Assembly (NCBI GenBank): GCA_023255485.1
Contig: JALRIJ010000004.1
Location: 1-32,087 of the forward strand
Length of the DNA stretch: 32,087 bases
Source of the DNA: Flectobacillus sp.
GTDB taxonomy: Bacteria; Bacteroidota; Bacteroidia; Cytophagales; Spirosomataceae
Direction: 5' to 3'
Below, piece by piece: positions 1 to 9,602 of the stretch (positions within the stretch are counted from its first letter, which is position 1; each line of letters opens with the position of its first letter). Under the pieces are notes generated by a model. The model had not been told where the DNA came from. It searched no databases and worked only from the letters and a program-made list of their open reading frames with translations. A program made the translations under genes and the position numbers.

Positions 1-1350
1 AATGATACACTCACGTTAATTTATGATGCTCTGTTATTGGGTGTTCAGCCCGAGAAACAGCAACAGGTAGTAAGCAAAGAGAACAGTTCTTTTTCGTTTT
101 CGTTGGCAATAGAAAAGCCTGCTGTCATTGAGCTTCATCTCAAAAAACAACAGCTACTCGTCTATGTCGAAAAGGGGGATAAGATAGCCCTTAGTTTTGA
201 TGCCAAAGACTTGATAAAATCTGTGGTTTTTAAGGGAGATAGGAGTTTGGAAAATACGTTTCTAACCCGTTTTTACGAGAAATTTGCTAAGGACTTTGCT
301 ACCCCTGCGATGTTTGCTAAGATGGGTATAACACCGATTGATGCCTTGGAAATGGAGTTATTTGATGCCAAAAGGGAACAGTCTAGCTTTTATAAGAACG
401 ATGAACATAAAGGTCAATTTTCAGAAGCCTTTCGCTTGTACGTAGAGAATCAAATCCGTTGGAATTATTGGATGTATATTCTCGCATATCCTGTTGTTCG
501 TGCCAATGCCAATACAGGACAAAATCTAGTGATGTCGTTGCCTTCTGCCATGTTAGAAGAATTGGACGAAAAGAAGATAAGCGATGATGCTCTGTTGTCG
601 TCTTCGTATCGTAATTTCTTGATTTATTATGTGACGTATTATAATTCTAAGGAGCAAAATTTTATTAAATATGCCGATATGGGTAAAGCCATGACCGATA
701 AGCATCGTTTTGCCAGAGAGCATTTACCCGTATATTCTTATCAATTATTTTTGGCTTACCTGATTCATAATCAATGTACTGTAACGACTCCTTCGGTAGT
801 GAGAAATACCTTTGAAGCCTTATCTATTACTCCTAATTCTGACCAATTAGCGAATTTAGTGAAGCTCAAATGTGCGGATATCATGAGTAAAAAAGATGAA
901 GAGCTAGCTAAAAAAGAAGACGATAGAAAGTCTTTTAGAGCAATTGATATTAAAGGAGATACTGTTTCGTTGGCGAGTCTAAAAGGAAAAGTTGTTTACT
1001 TAGACTTTTGGGCTTCGTGGTGTGGCCCTTGTCGTCAGGAGTTTCCACATTCTAAACTATTGCATGGAAAGTTTACCGAGAAACAATTGAAAAATATGGT
1101 GTTCTTGTACATATCAATTGACGAAAAGGAGGAAAATTGGCGGAAAGGAATGGAGGCCTTAAAGCTAGATAATGGCTTGAATTTACATTCACAAGGGGGA
1201 TGGGAATCGCCTGCTGCAAAATTCTTTAAAATCCAGTCGATACCTCGTTATATGTTGATGAATAAAAAAGGGGAAATTGTGGACAAAAATGCTAAGCGAC
1301 CTAGCGACCCAGCAATTTTTAATGACATCCTTCAACTGTTGGAAAAATAA
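1..1350 (+). CDS. TlpA-like thioredoxin-fold protein, 5' end outside window
   Basis: The reading frame is open from base 1, so the gene begins upstream; the first internal start (TTG at 37) is unlikely to be the real one. The visible 449 residues show a beta-rich N-terminal part like that of Bacteroidota TlpA proteins with a DUF4369-type domain, then a helical middle, then a thioredoxin domain from about residue 315. The active-site motif W-C-G-P-C has its cysteines at visible residues 341 and 344, and a cis-Pro region (SIPRYML) follows. Such proteins are normally exported and act as thiol-disulfide reductases in the envelope; the signal peptide would lie outside the window. The substrate is unknown. 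The gene ends at a strong bidirectional terminator. Confidence 0.88.
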   Translation, partial: NDTLTLIYDALLLGVQPEKQQQVVSKENSSFSFSLAIEKPAVIELHLKKQQLLVYVEKGDKIALSFDAKDLIKSVVFKGDRSLENTFLTRFYEKFAKDFATPAMFAKMGITPIDALEMELFDAKREQSSFYKNDEHKGQFSEAFRLYVENQIRWNYWMYILAYPVVRANANTGQNLVMSLPSAMLEELDEKKISDDALLSSSYRNFLIYYVTYYNSKEQNFIKYADMGKAMTDKHRFAREHLPVYSYQLFLAYLIHNQCTVTTPSVVRNTFEALSITPNSDQLANLVKLKCADIMSKKDEELAKKEDDRKSFRAIDIKGDTVSLASLKGKVVYLDFWASWCGPCRQEFPHSKLLHGKFTEKQLKNMVFLYISIDEKEENWRKGMEALKLDNGLNLHSQGGWESPAAKFFKIQSIPRYMLMNKKGEIVDKNAKRPSDPAIFNDILQLLEK

Positions 1351-1351
1351 T

Positions 1352-1405
1352 AGGCAAAAAATGGTCTGAGCTTTGAAAATTAAAACTCAGACCATTTTTT
1401 TGCCT
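1352..1405. terminator. Bidirectional rho-independent terminator
   Basis: The arm at 1352-1370 pairs with 1386-1405 through an almost perfect stem of about 19 bp, differing only by one extra T in the A/T stretch. The core is ATGGTCTGAG / CTCAGACCAT, flanked by A-runs and T-runs. It sits between the convergent TlpA-like gene and the DUF4286 gene and can serve both strands. Confidence 0.9.
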
Positions 1406-1410
1406 ATTGC

Positions 1411-1713
1411 CTAAACCTCTTTCAACAAACTTTCAAAGAAGACATATTTGCCACTGTAACGTAAGTCAATTTTAGCTTTAAAAGAGTCTAAATATGTATT
1501 TCTAAACGTTTCTAATTTGCGTGGATTATTGAAAAGATATTGCACCGAAAAGGTAGCCGCTCCATTATCTACTTCCGTTAATAGCTGTAACATTTTGTGT
1601 TCTAATGGTAACTCTGTAGCCATTACTTCGGGCAGGTGAGTTTCTTTCATCCATGTTAAGAAGTCTTCTTCATTTCCTAATTCAATGCTGTATGTGGTGT
1701 TATAAAGAATCAT
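1411..1713 (-). CDS. DUF4286 family protein
   Basis: This 100-residue protein starts MILYNTTYSIE and contains the segment WMKETHLPEVMAT, which I recognise as typical of the DUF4286 family of small Bacteroidota proteins. The fold is probably ferredoxin-like, resembling dimeric alpha/beta-barrel proteins; the function is unknown. It has no signal peptide and no cysteines, so it is probably cytoplasmic. It lies downstream of the WG-repeat gene on the same strand, but a terminator separates them, so it is probably a separate unit. Confidence 0.82.
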   Translation of the reverse strand: MILYNTTYSIELGNEEDFLTWMKETHLPEVMATELPLEHKMLQLLTEVDNGAATFSVQYLFNNPRKLETFRNTYLDSFKAKIDLRYSGKYVFFESLLKEV

Positions 1714-1730
1714 GTTGTCTGTGTTATGTT

Positions 1731-1767
1731 AATAAAAAATCCATCCCCAAAGGTAGGAGATGGATTA
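1731..1767 (-). terminator. Rho-independent terminator of the WG-repeat gene
   Basis: Read on the minus strand, the sequence forms a stem of AATCCATC with GATGGATT, extended by CC/GG across a one-base bulge. A T-rich run (TTTTTTATT) follows directly. It lies just after the WG-repeat gene stop and before the DUF4286 gene. Confidence 0.85.
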
Positions 1768-1797
1768 CTGGAATCAAAAAAAGCATTTGAAAACCTG

Positions 1798-3936
1798 TTA
1801 TTGATTAGCAAGTTTTCTGATTTCATCAAATCGAGTACAGTTCGTTACGCAATCACCATTGCTATTGAGAATGAACTTACTACCAATATTATCGATTAAT
1901 TCAAACTGTTTGGTGGCAGGAAGAATATTAATTTCGGTAAAATAACAAGGAGCAATTTTAGCGTTAAAACGGTTAATTACGCCCAATTTTCCTGGCCCTT
2001 TTGATACAATAGACAAGCCATTGTTGAACGGTCTTACTTCATCGTAGTCAAATGAAATCTGAACCTTTCCTTTTTTATCAATAAAACCATATTTGTTATT
2101 ATCAAATTTTACACCATACAAGCCCTCAGTCGAGTACATCATTTCTTTGTAAGCAGGCTTACTGATGACCTTGCCGCTTGTATCGATTAACCCCCATTTG
2201 CCGTCTTTCATTACTGGGAAAAGGAAGTTGGAATCATACTTACGAATCGACTTGTAGCCCGTGTTTGTGATGCGGTGCAAGGAGTTTCGTTCAATAAGAT
2301 TATATTCTAACTCTTCGTCGTTGTTAGATGTTGGTGTAAACGTTTTAATAACAATATAGCTGTTATTAAAGAGGGTATCCGTAGTTGCATAGCGAATACC
2401 AATGGGAGCTGCCTCATTGGTTTTGCCAATAATCAACGTACCTGCTTTATCATAGACCATATCCACCTTACAGTTACCCGAAGGAAGGCTACAGTTTTTA
2501 GCATTTTCACGAACCACAACTAAACCTAGTTTATTAAAACTAGCCACTTCATCAAATTGTAGTGGAATAACTTCTGTACCATCGTGTTGTAGGTAACCAC
2601 ATTTTAGGCTGTTATTAACGCCATCCTTACAAGCTGATACCAAGCCGTATTGATTAAACGTACCAATAGAGCGATAAATAGGTTCAATAACTACCTTTAA
2701 ATCGGTATTGATAAAGCCAAAGTATTTTCCGTCTTTGATTGGAGCTAATCCGTACTTGTTAAACTCACCAATGGTAAGGTAGGTTTTGCTGGTACGAAGG
2801 TCATTAAAATCCACTAAGTGAACGCCCATTTCATCTTTAGCAATACCTAGTGAAGCAGAGAAGCCCAAAGCTGGATCTAATGGGAGTGGGGTAATTTGAC
2901 TAAACGAAGGCTTGATTTTGATGTTTCCTTCGGTATCCATTAAGCCCATTTTTTTATTTTGTTCGATAATCATCCATTTGCCTTGCTCAGCGGCAGGGTT
3001 GAGGTTATCGTAAATAGCATCAATTTTGATAGAACCATCCAATTTGATGAGTCCATAACCTTTGCCTTGTTTAACTTTTAGCAGGTCTTTATTGAAATTG
3101 CTAATTTCGTCGAAAAAGTCAGAAACAGGTTTTTTGCTTACATCGTAATTGTTATCGATTAAAGCCATTTTCCCATTTTTGAATTTTGCAATGCTAATTC
3201 CCGAACGTAAGGCTTGTGCTTCTACCACATTTTCTAGGGCATCGCTTTCGTTACCATACATATCAACGAAATACCAGTCAAACTTTTTCACAAGAGCTTT
3301 GCCATCGTTAAAGTTTTCAGCTTTTTCGTATTGGCACGGAATAATTTCGTCGCCACAGAAGTTTAAAAAGCCAAAAACTTGGTCTTTTTTGATACGGGCA
3401 AAACCTTGGTGGTAGTTTTCGACTAAACCATAGCGAGAATTCCCTTTTAAGGTTTCGAGTGGAAAAGAGACAATTTCTTCGTTGGCATAGTCTTTCATTT
3501 TAAAGAATACCCCATCATTTTTAGCATTAAAACACTGAGCCGAAATGACGTTAGAGTGCCTACGTTTGATGTCGCTTTTTTGGTCTATCTGAAAAATATC
3601 ACGAATGTTATCCGTCTCAATTGTTTTGGCATCCGCCTTGTATTTTTTGTCTAGTTTGGCGAGCATCGCCGCATAACTATCGGCATTCACTACATTCTCT
3701 TTACTGAGGTTGCTTATTTCAGTGAATAGACTGCTTTTGGCATTTTTTTCTAAATTGTCTAAGTCTCGTTTAAGGGTTGATATGACATTTTTGCGGGCGA
3801 CATCCATGGATTCCATTCGTTCGCCAACTTGCATATTTCCAATGAATACTCTGGAAGAATCGGTTCGAGAAGCATTTTGCTGTGCAAAAACACTTGTCGC
3901 TGTAATGAGTAATGACAGGGTAAATAGTTTTCTCAT
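1798..3936 (-). CDS. Secreted WG-repeat (KWG) protein
   Basis: The 712-residue product begins with a clear Sec signal peptide, with predicted cleavage after SVFA. Residues of about 30-130 are helical and charged. The rest consists of many WG-type repeats of the form [Y/W]-G-[F/L]-I-[N/D]-x-x-G-x-x-[V/I]-I-P-x-[Y/F]-D-x-[I/V]; clear examples are FGFLNFCGDEIIP, YGLIKLDGSIKI, KWGLIDTSGKVIS and KYGFIDKKGKVQI. WG repeats probably form beta-propeller or solenoid surfaces for binding in the envelope. I see no catalytic domain and no C-terminal T9SS sorting domain. The next upstream gene on this strand is 227 bp away, beyond a large inverted repeat. The function is unknown; the family call is firm. 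Confidence 0.9.
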   Translation of the reverse strand: MRKLFTLSLLITATSVFAQQNASRTDSSRVFIGNMQVGERMESMDVARKNVISTLKRDLDNLEKNAKSSLFTEISNLSKENVVNADSYAAMLAKLDKKYKADAKTIETDNIRDIFQIDQKSDIKRRHSNVISAQCFNAKNDGVFFKMKDYANEEIVSFPLETLKGNSRYGLVENYHQGFARIKKDQVFGFLNFCGDEIIPCQYEKAENFNDGKALVKKFDWYFVDMYGNESDALENVVEAQALRSGISIAKFKNGKMALIDNNYDVSKKPVSDFFDEISNFNKDLLKVKQGKGYGLIKLDGSIKIDAIYDNLNPAAEQGKWMIIEQNKKMGLMDTEGNIKIKPSFSQITPLPLDPALGFSASLGIAKDEMGVHLVDFNDLRTSKTYLTIGEFNKYGLAPIKDGKYFGFINTDLKVVIEPIYRSIGTFNQYGLVSACKDGVNNSLKCGYLQHDGTEVIPLQFDEVASFNKLGLVVVRENAKNCSLPSGNCKVDMVYDKAGTLIIGKTNEAAPIGIRYATTDTLFNNSYIVIKTFTPTSNNDEELEYNLIERNSLHRITNTGYKSIRKYDSNFLFPVMKDGKWGLIDTSGKVISKPAYKEMMYSTEGLYGVKFDNNKYGFIDKKGKVQISFDYDEVRPFNNGLSIVSKGPGKLGVINRFNAKIAPCYFTEINILPATKQFELIDNIGSKFILNSNGDCVTNCTRFDEIRKLANQ

Positions 3937-3996
3937 GGTTAGTCTGTAAATTGAGATAAGTAGTTTTGGGTCGGGATTTTCGCTAAAGTAAATTAG

Positions 3997-4073
3997 CTCC
4001 TATTCTATATTAAAATCAAGTCTCTTTTGGGAAAATAATCTGTCTTGATATTGATTTTAATATAGAAGCGGAG
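3997..4073. repeat. Near-perfect 23-bp inverted repeat, 31-nt spacer
   Basis: Positions 3997-4019 are the reverse complement of 4051-4073, with two mismatches in 23 bp. The inner 15 bp (TCTATATTAAAATCAA-type core) match exactly. The spacer also contains ATCAAG (4015-4020) and CTTGAT (4044-4049), which could form a competing stem. There is no T-run after either arm, so it does not look like a standard terminator. It lies between the WG-repeat gene and the FAD/Fe-S dehydrogenase gene. Confidence 0.85.
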
Positions 4074-4163
4074 TTTAATATTGCTTTAAGTTAGCAAATT
4101 GGTAGCGTTTTTGTAAAATTAATTAAATTTTTTATATTTTTTCGAGGTATTTTTATCTTTTCG

Positions 4164-7100
4164 TTAATCTTTTAGGGCATTCCATAAGATTTCTACGGGA
4201 TGAAGAGCGATACGTCCTGTACCATCCTTAATTTGATGGCGACAACTTGTACCTGGGGCAGCAATAATAACGCTCTCTTCTTGCTTACGAATGGTTGGGA
4301 AGAGTACCAATTCCCCAATTTTCATCGAAACATTATAGTGTTCTGCCTCATAACCAAAAGAGCCTGCCATCCCACAACAACCTGACGGAATTAGCTGTAC
4401 CTCATAGTTTTGAGGTAACGAAAGGATTTTCTTGGTAGCTGTCAGCGATGATAACGCTTTTTGATGACAATGTCCATGGAGTTTGATCAACTGTTTTTCC
4501 TGTGTAAACATATCCTTAGTAATCCGCTTTTTGTCCATTTCTTGTGCCAAGAACTCATCAATCAAATAGGTATTGTCCGCAATGCGTTCAGCATCTGATA
4601 GCAAGGATGGAGGTACTAGTTCTAGGTACTCATCACGTAGGGTTAAAATCGCCGAAGGCTCAATGCCGATAATGGGGCAATTGTCTTGAATTGCTTCGGA
4701 GAGTAACTGAACATTTTTAATAGCAATCTGTTGTGCTTCCCGTACGAGTCCTTTTGATAGATAAGTACGTCCACTTTCAAGATGTTTAGGAATATGTACT
4801 TCGTAGCCTAACGAAGTCAGTAGCAAGATGGCCGTTTGTCCTAATTTGACATCGTTGTAATTGGTAAATTCATCACAGAATAAATATACTTTTCCTTTTT
4901 TAGGACGGCGGCTAGCGGTCTTAGACGGAAGGGGTAATTTGCTGTAAAAGCTATTCTTTTCTCGTTTTTCCTGTGTTTTAAGACGATTAATTTGCCAGTC
5001 TCTGAGTGTCGTTTTGCCTACAGTAGGTAAACTACGTTCGGGAGCAAAGCCTAAGAATTTCTTGACTAAAGCTGAGGTAACAGGGTTTTTTACAATAAAA
5101 TTATAAATCGAAGGGACTTTAATGGCTAAAGCCTGTGATTGGGTAAAATTAGCAATTACCTTGGTTCTGAAAGGTACACCATTCGCATCGTAGTAGTGCT
5201 GTAAAAACTCAGCTTTCATTTTGGCAACGTCAACCTTTGAAGGGCACTCTGACTTACAGCCTTTGCACGACAAGCATAGGTCAAGGACATGCTTTACTTC
5301 ATCGCCTCCCTTGCGTCCTTTGGTTTGTACATTTCCTTTAGCTGCTTCGCTAGTATCTTGTGTTAAAAACTGACGTAATACATTGGCTCTTGCTCTTGTG
5401 GTATCTTTTTCCAGACGAGTAGCCATAAAACTAGGGCACATCGTACCTCCAGTAATTTCAGATTTGCGACAATCGCCTGAGCCTGAACATTTTTCAGATA
5501 AACGAAGGATTCCTTCTTGTCGAGAGAAGTCAAAAATAGTTTTGATTTCAGCAGTTGTTTTACCCGCCTCATAACGTAGGGACTCGTTCATCGGAGGGGT
5601 ATTGACGATTTTTCCTGCATTAAAAATATTTAGAGGGTCAAATACCTTTTTGACTTCATGGATAAGGTCAAACACTTTAGTCCCCATCATGTAGCCGATA
5701 AACTCGCCACGCAAACGTCCGTCCCCATGTTCCCCACTTAGCGAACCGCCATACTTCTTGACAAGGACAGCAGTTTCTTGCAAAATTGTTCGGAACAGCT
5801 CTTTGCCCTCAAGCGTTTTGAGGTTAATCATCGGTTCTACGTGTAGCTCTCCCGCACCAGCGTGAGCGTAGTAAGAGGCGTTTACCTGATGTTTGGCTAG
5901 TAATTCCTGTAATTCGGTGATATAAGCTGGAAGGTCTTCTGGTAATACAGCACAGTCTTCAATTAAGTTAACTGGTTGTGTATCACCAGGTAAGTTACGA
6001 ATGAGTCCTAAGCCAGCTTTTCGTACATCCCAAGCGGGTTTGGTATCTTCTCCACGAATAATAGGATAAGCATATCCATGTCCCGCCTCTTTTAATTCAT
6101 CAATTAGAGCATTTGCCTTTAAGGTAATTTCCTCTTGGCTGTCGGCCATAAATTCAACCATCAAGATGGCTTGTGGGTCACCTTCGATGAAGAAACGGTT
6201 TTTGTGATATTCGTGATGTCCTTTAGTAAAATCCAGAATATACTTGTCCACTAATTCAGATGCCATTGGTTGGTGTTTTAACGCAATGATATTGGCATAA
6301 AGTGAATCCATAATACTAGTACAATGAATACACACTAGCCCTGCTTCTTTGGGAGGAAGAGGAATTAGCTTTAGTTTCACTTCTGTAATAAAGGCCAAGG
6401 TTCCTTCCGAGCCAGCCAATAGTTTACAGAAGTTAAAAGCCTTGGTAGAACCTTCAACAAAGAGTTCGTTATCATTTAATAAATCAAGAGCATAGCCTGT
6501 ATTGCGGCGAGTTAAGGCTTTTTTAGGGTAGGCCTTTTCGATAGCATCTTGATTAAATGGGTTATGAAGTAACTTATGAATTTCACGATAAATAGCTCCT
6601 TCAACACCTTGTAGCTGAGCTTTTTTATAAAACTCATCTTTCGTTAAATCCTTAAAATGAGCTTCTGTTCCATCGCTCAAAATTACCTGAGCCTCTAAGA
6701 GGTTATCTCGTGTATCTCCCCAAACGATTGAGTGCAATCCGCATGAGTTATTGCCGACCATTCCGCCAATCATCGCACGACTTGCAGTTGACGTTTCGGG
6801 GCCAAACATTAGTCCCATTGGCTTCAACATGGCATTGAGGTCGTCACGAATAATACCGGGTTGAATGCGTGCCCATTTTTCTTCAGGATTGATTTCTAGA
6901 ACATTATTGAAGTATTTGGAAGTATCCACTACGATGCCTTTACCGACCACTTGCCCCGCCAGAGAAGTACCCGCTGAACGAGGAATCAGCGTTACCTGAT
7001 GCTTACGGGCAAACTTAACCAATCGTTGAATATCGGTATCGTCCTTTGGGATGGCAACAGCAATTGGTTTCTCCTGATATACAGAGGCATCTGTGGCATA

Positions 7101-7205
7101 TAATACCTTAATGGCATTGTGTTCTGTTGAATTGTCGAAGTAGATTTTCCCTTTGAGTTGTTCTTGTAATTCTGTAAAATCACTAAGCGTTATTTTTGTC
7201 TTCAT
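4164..7205 (-). CDS. FAD- and [4Fe-4S]-binding dehydrogenase (GlcD-GlcF fusion; D-2-hydroxyglutarate/D-lactate type)
   Basis: The predicted product has 1013 residues from ATG at 7205; a TTG seven codons upstream is less likely. Residues of about 40-270 form a PCMH-type FAD domain (PRSAGTSLAG near 75, GGMVGNNSCG near 147). The flavin-oxidase C-terminal domain follows, with HAGAGELHVEP near 448 and GEHGDGR near 491. A ferredoxin-like segment has cysteines at 573, 579, 590 and 644, 647, 650, 654. The CCG-type C-terminal half carries GHCHQK near 911 and SGCCGMAGSFG near 941. The length and fused layout match E. coli YdiJ (about 1018 residues), a 2-hydroxyacid dehydrogenase that probably passes electrons to a quinone or other carrier. 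The substrate (D-2-hydroxyglutarate, D-lactate or glycolate) cannot be told from sequence. It appears to be a single-gene unit. Confidence 0.9.
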   Translation of the reverse strand: MKTKITLSDFTELQEQLKGKIYFDNSTEHNAIKVLYATDASVYQEKPIAVAIPKDDTDIQRLVKFARKHQVTLIPRSAGTSLAGQVVGKGIVVDTSKYFNNVLEINPEEKWARIQPGIIRDDLNAMLKPMGLMFGPETSTASRAMIGGMVGNNSCGLHSIVWGDTRDNLLEAQVILSDGTEAHFKDLTKDEFYKKAQLQGVEGAIYREIHKLLHNPFNQDAIEKAYPKKALTRRNTGYALDLLNDNELFVEGSTKAFNFCKLLAGSEGTLAFITEVKLKLIPLPPKEAGLVCIHCTSIMDSLYANIIALKHQPMASELVDKYILDFTKGHHEYHKNRFFIEGDPQAILMVEFMADSQEEITLKANALIDELKEAGHGYAYPIIRGEDTKPAWDVRKAGLGLIRNLPGDTQPVNLIEDCAVLPEDLPAYITELQELLAKHQVNASYYAHAGAGELHVEPMINLKTLEGKELFRTILQETAVLVKKYGGSLSGEHGDGRLRGEFIGYMMGTKVFDLIHEVKKVFDPLNIFNAGKIVNTPPMNESLRYEAGKTTAEIKTIFDFSRQEGILRLSEKCSGSGDCRKSEITGGTMCPSFMATRLEKDTTRARANVLRQFLTQDTSEAAKGNVQTKGRKGGDEVKHVLDLCLSCKGCKSECPSKVDVAKMKAEFLQHYYDANGVPFRTKVIANFTQSQALAIKVPSIYNFIVKNPVTSALVKKFLGFAPERSLPTVGKTTLRDWQINRLKTQEKREKNSFYSKLPLPSKTASRRPKKGKVYLFCDEFTNYNDVKLGQTAILLLTSLGYEVHIPKHLESGRTYLSKGLVREAQQIAIKNVQLLSEAIQDNCPIIGIEPSAILTLRDEYLELVPPSLLSDAERIADNTYLIDEFLAQEMDKKRITKDMFTQEKQLIKLHGHCHQKALSSLTATKKILSLPQNYEVQLIPSGCCGMAGSFGYEAEHYNVSMKIGELVLFPTIRKQEESVIIAAPGTSCRHQIKDGTGRIALHPVEILWNALKD

Positions 7206-7580
7206 GTCTAAGTAGCGGGCAGTCAAGTAAAGATGGATTCTCGCTCTTTATGGGGTATTTATTTTACACTTTGCAATATACATGTTGCATATCGTTCTTC
7301 CAATGTGCTATATTAATTATAGGTAAAAAAGCCCAATTATACCCATTGATAATACCCAGAACAAAAATGGTGCTATTGTGGTAGATATTATCATAACCAT
7401 CCAATCTTGTAGATATTTTGCCATCGTAGTAGGCAAACTAACCATTAGTCATAAATCAGTCTATTTGTCCGAGAAGCCTCTTATCTTCGTATGTTGTTAA
7501 GCCTGTTTTCACTTATCTTAATGGAGACAGCCCAGTTTATTTTCTTACTCCTTAGCTGTAACTGTATTCGTCCACAATTC
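7206..7580. other. Divergent intergenic region with a short inverted repeat
   Basis: This 375-bp gap separates the divergent dehydrogenase and ABC-permease genes and must contain promoters for both. A small inverted repeat, TGCAA at 7272-7276 and TTGCA at 7285-7289, lies about 70 bp from the dehydrogenase start and could be an operator. TATCTTCG at 7482-7489 resembles the -7 element TAnnTTTG (one mismatch), with TTTG at 7464-7467; the 14-bp spacing is shorter than usual. No gene or RNA is recognisable. Confidence 0.4.
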
Positions 7581-8828
7581 ATGAAAATACTAAGACAATT
7601 ATACGAAAGCCTTCGTTTTGCTTGGCAAGCACTTACCGAGAACATTTTACGCACTACCTTGTCGTTGTTAGGCGTATCTGTCGGTATATTTTCCATTATT
7701 GCCGTTTTAACCTTAGTAGATTCGATGAACCGAAGTATTACTAGCGAATTGGAATCGTTTGGTAAGGGGGTGGTATACGTAGGGAAATGGCCTTGGATTT
7801 TTTCTAATAATTATCCTTGGTGGAAATACCTAAATCGTCCTAATACTCGCTTTAGTGAGTATCAGTACCTGCAAGACAATGTAGAACATCGTCAGGCGAT
7901 TGCGATTATGGACAGGAAGGGAGGGGTTACATTCAAAAATGGAAGTAATAGCATTGATGCCAATTTGATAGGTTGCTCTTTTGAGTATGACAAAATTCAA
8001 GAAATGAATGTAATCAAGGGGCGTTATTTTATGCAAAAAGAAACAGAAAGTGGAGCTTCATCCATTATTATTGGTTCTACCATTGCTGAAACGCTCTTTG
8101 GAGATACCGATCCGATTGATAAGGAGATAAAAGTAAATGGGGTAAAGTTTAGAGTTATTGGAGTGCTCATTAAAAAAGGTAAAGATTTGTTGAGCAGTTT
8201 AGGCGATGACGACCCCGATGCACAAGCCTATATTTCTTACAGAACCTATGCAAATATATTTCAGAATGATGAACCACAACCTGATATAGCGTTAAAAGCA
8301 CTGGCAAGTGATGTGGGTGAGGTAATCTTGGAAGGAGAAATAGAAGGGAAAATGCGTAATATCAGGGGCTTAAAACCACTGGATGAAGATAATTTTTCAA
8401 TCAATAGACTGGATGGAGCTACTAAGTTTTTTGAAGGAGTCTTTGGGGTTTTAACACTTGCTGGTTGGGTGATTGGCTTATTTTCGATGCTAGTGGGTGG
8501 TTTTGGAATTGCCAATATTATGTTTGTATCGGTAAAAGAACGAACAAATATCATTGGTATTCAGAAATCATTAGGAGCTAAAAACTATTTTATCTTGGCT
8601 CAATTCTTATTTGAGGCTATTTTCTTGAGCTTGTTAGGAGGACTAGTCGGGTTATTATTGGTATATTTGATTACGTTTATTCCTATTCCAACCTTTCAGA
8701 TTGTGTTGTCCATGAAGAATTTGACCTTAGGCATTGGCGTATCAAGTGTAATTGGAGTGCTTTCTGGAATCATTCCTGCATGGTCTGCTGCTCGGATGGA
8801 TCCCGTAATCGCTATTCGCTCAAAGTAA
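7581..8828 (+). CDS. MacB/FtsX-type ABC transporter permease
   Basis: The product is 415 residues if started at ATG 7581 (MKILRQLYESLRFAWQAL). An upstream in-frame ATG at 7491 would add a 30-residue hydrophobic piece and is less typical. The layout is MacB-like: one N-terminal membrane segment near residues 22-45 (LLGVSVGIFSIIAVLTLV), a periplasmic core domain of about 220 residues, and three C-terminal membrane segments of the FtsX type near 285-315, 335-370 and 380-405. It ends with ARMDPVIAIR, the usual C-terminal motif. Such permeases work with a cytoplasmic ATPase and often a membrane-fusion protein in export or lipoprotein handling, but neither partner is in this window. The substrate is unknown. 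Confidence 0.88.
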   Translation: MKILRQLYESLRFAWQALTENILRTTLSLLGVSVGIFSIIAVLTLVDSMNRSITSELESFGKGVVYVGKWPWIFSNNYPWWKYLNRPNTRFSEYQYLQDNVEHRQAIAIMDRKGGVTFKNGSNSIDANLIGCSFEYDKIQEMNVIKGRYFMQKETESGASSIIIGSTIAETLFGDTDPIDKEIKVNGVKFRVIGVLIKKGKDLLSSLGDDDPDAQAYISYRTYANIFQNDEPQPDIALKALASDVGEVILEGEIEGKMRNIRGLKPLDEDNFSINRLDGATKFFEGVFGVLTLAGWVIGLFSMLVGGFGIANIMFVSVKERTNIIGIQKSLGAKNYFILAQFLFEAIFLSLLGGLVGLLLVYLITFIPIPTFQIVLSMKNLTLGIGVSSVIGVLSGIIPAWSAARMDPVIAIRSK

Positions 8829-9015
8829 GAAATAAACGCAGACGGGTAACATTTCTTCAATTATGGTTAATTTTAGATGAATTTGATGCAAACTAATTGC
8901 AAACTAATTCAAAGTTTTGCAAATTTGGAGTATATCTTAATATTTTATCCCAACCACGAAAATTGAGCGACTTATGCCATTTAATGAACAACTTCTTTCC
9001 GCAAAACAAACGACA

Positions 9016-9393
9016 ATGAATTTTTTTAAAAAGTTATTTGTAGGGTTAGTCCTTTTTATTTTCATCGCTCTGGGGGTTAGTTATGTCTTGACCCGTTTCT
9101 CTTATTCTAAAGGTGTACGAGCAGGCGTAGTTTCTAAATTATCTGAAAAAGGCTACCTCTTTAAAACCGTCGAGGGCGAATTAAATGTAGGTGCTCAAGG
9201 ACAAGTAGGTAATATGGCAAATAACTTGTGGGCTTTTACTGTAGAAAGTGATAATACGGAAGTCGCAGCAAAATTACAAGAAGCTATGACTGTTGGTAAA
9301 CGAGTGACACTTCATTACGAACAGCGTTACTTGAAGTTCTCATGGATGGGTGATACTGACTATTTCATCACAGCAGTTGAAGAAGCCCCATAA
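9016..9393 (+). CDS. Small membrane-anchored protein of a Bacteroidota family
   Basis: The product is 125 residues from ATG 9016; ATG 8974 would add 14 polar residues ahead of MNFFKKL and is less likely. One membrane segment (about residues 7-25) is followed by a short globular domain containing YSKGVRAG, KGYLFKTVEGEL and SWMGDTDYFIT. I recognise this family from Bacteroidota genomes, where it is often mislabelled 6-phosphogluconate dehydrogenase; nothing here supports that activity, since there is no Rossmann motif and the protein is far too short. The domain probably faces the periplasm. The function is unknown. A terminator follows about 30 bp after the stop. Confidence 0.8.
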   Translation: MNFFKKLFVGLVLFIFIALGVSYVLTRFSYSKGVRAGVVSKLSEKGYLFKTVEGELNVGAQGQVGNMANNLWAFTVESDNTEVAAKLQEAMTVGKRVTLHYEQRYLKFSWMGDTDYFITAVEEAP

Positions 9394-9425
9394 GCAAATC
9401 GTTTGATAAAATGATAAAAGTTAAG

Positions 9426-9454
9426 AGCCTTTGTTGAATGCAAAGGCTTTATTT
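9426..9454 (+). terminator. Rho-independent terminator
   Basis: The stem AGCCTTTG (9426-9433) pairs with CAAAGGCT (9441-9448) around a 7-nt loop and is followed by TTATTT. It lies just after the small membrane-protein gene. Confidence 0.8.
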
Positions 9455-9478
9455 GTTGTTATGGTATTAAAATAATTA

Positions 9479-9507
9479 GCTACCACAAGCGTTACTTCGT
9501 TGGTAGC
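9479..9507 (+). repeat. Inverted repeat in the leader of the DUF1232 gene
   Basis: GCTACCA (9479-9485) is the reverse complement of TGGTAGC (9501-9507), and an inner CG/CG pair could extend the stem across small bulges. There is no T-run afterwards, so it is not a terminator. It lies 95 bp before the DUF1232 start and could be an operator or an RNA hairpin. Confidence 0.5.
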
Positions 9508-9602
9508 ATGAAGTGCTGGAATACCTGAAAGTCGAAATTCAAAATCCAGTATTCAACAAGTATCATTATTACTACAATAGTTCATCAATTTCTCTGTTAA
9601 AC

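Noticed and set aside
9016-9393. Annotation as 6-phosphogluconate dehydrogenase
   Set aside because: The protein is 125 residues with one membrane helix and no nucleotide-binding motif; the name is a known database error for this family.
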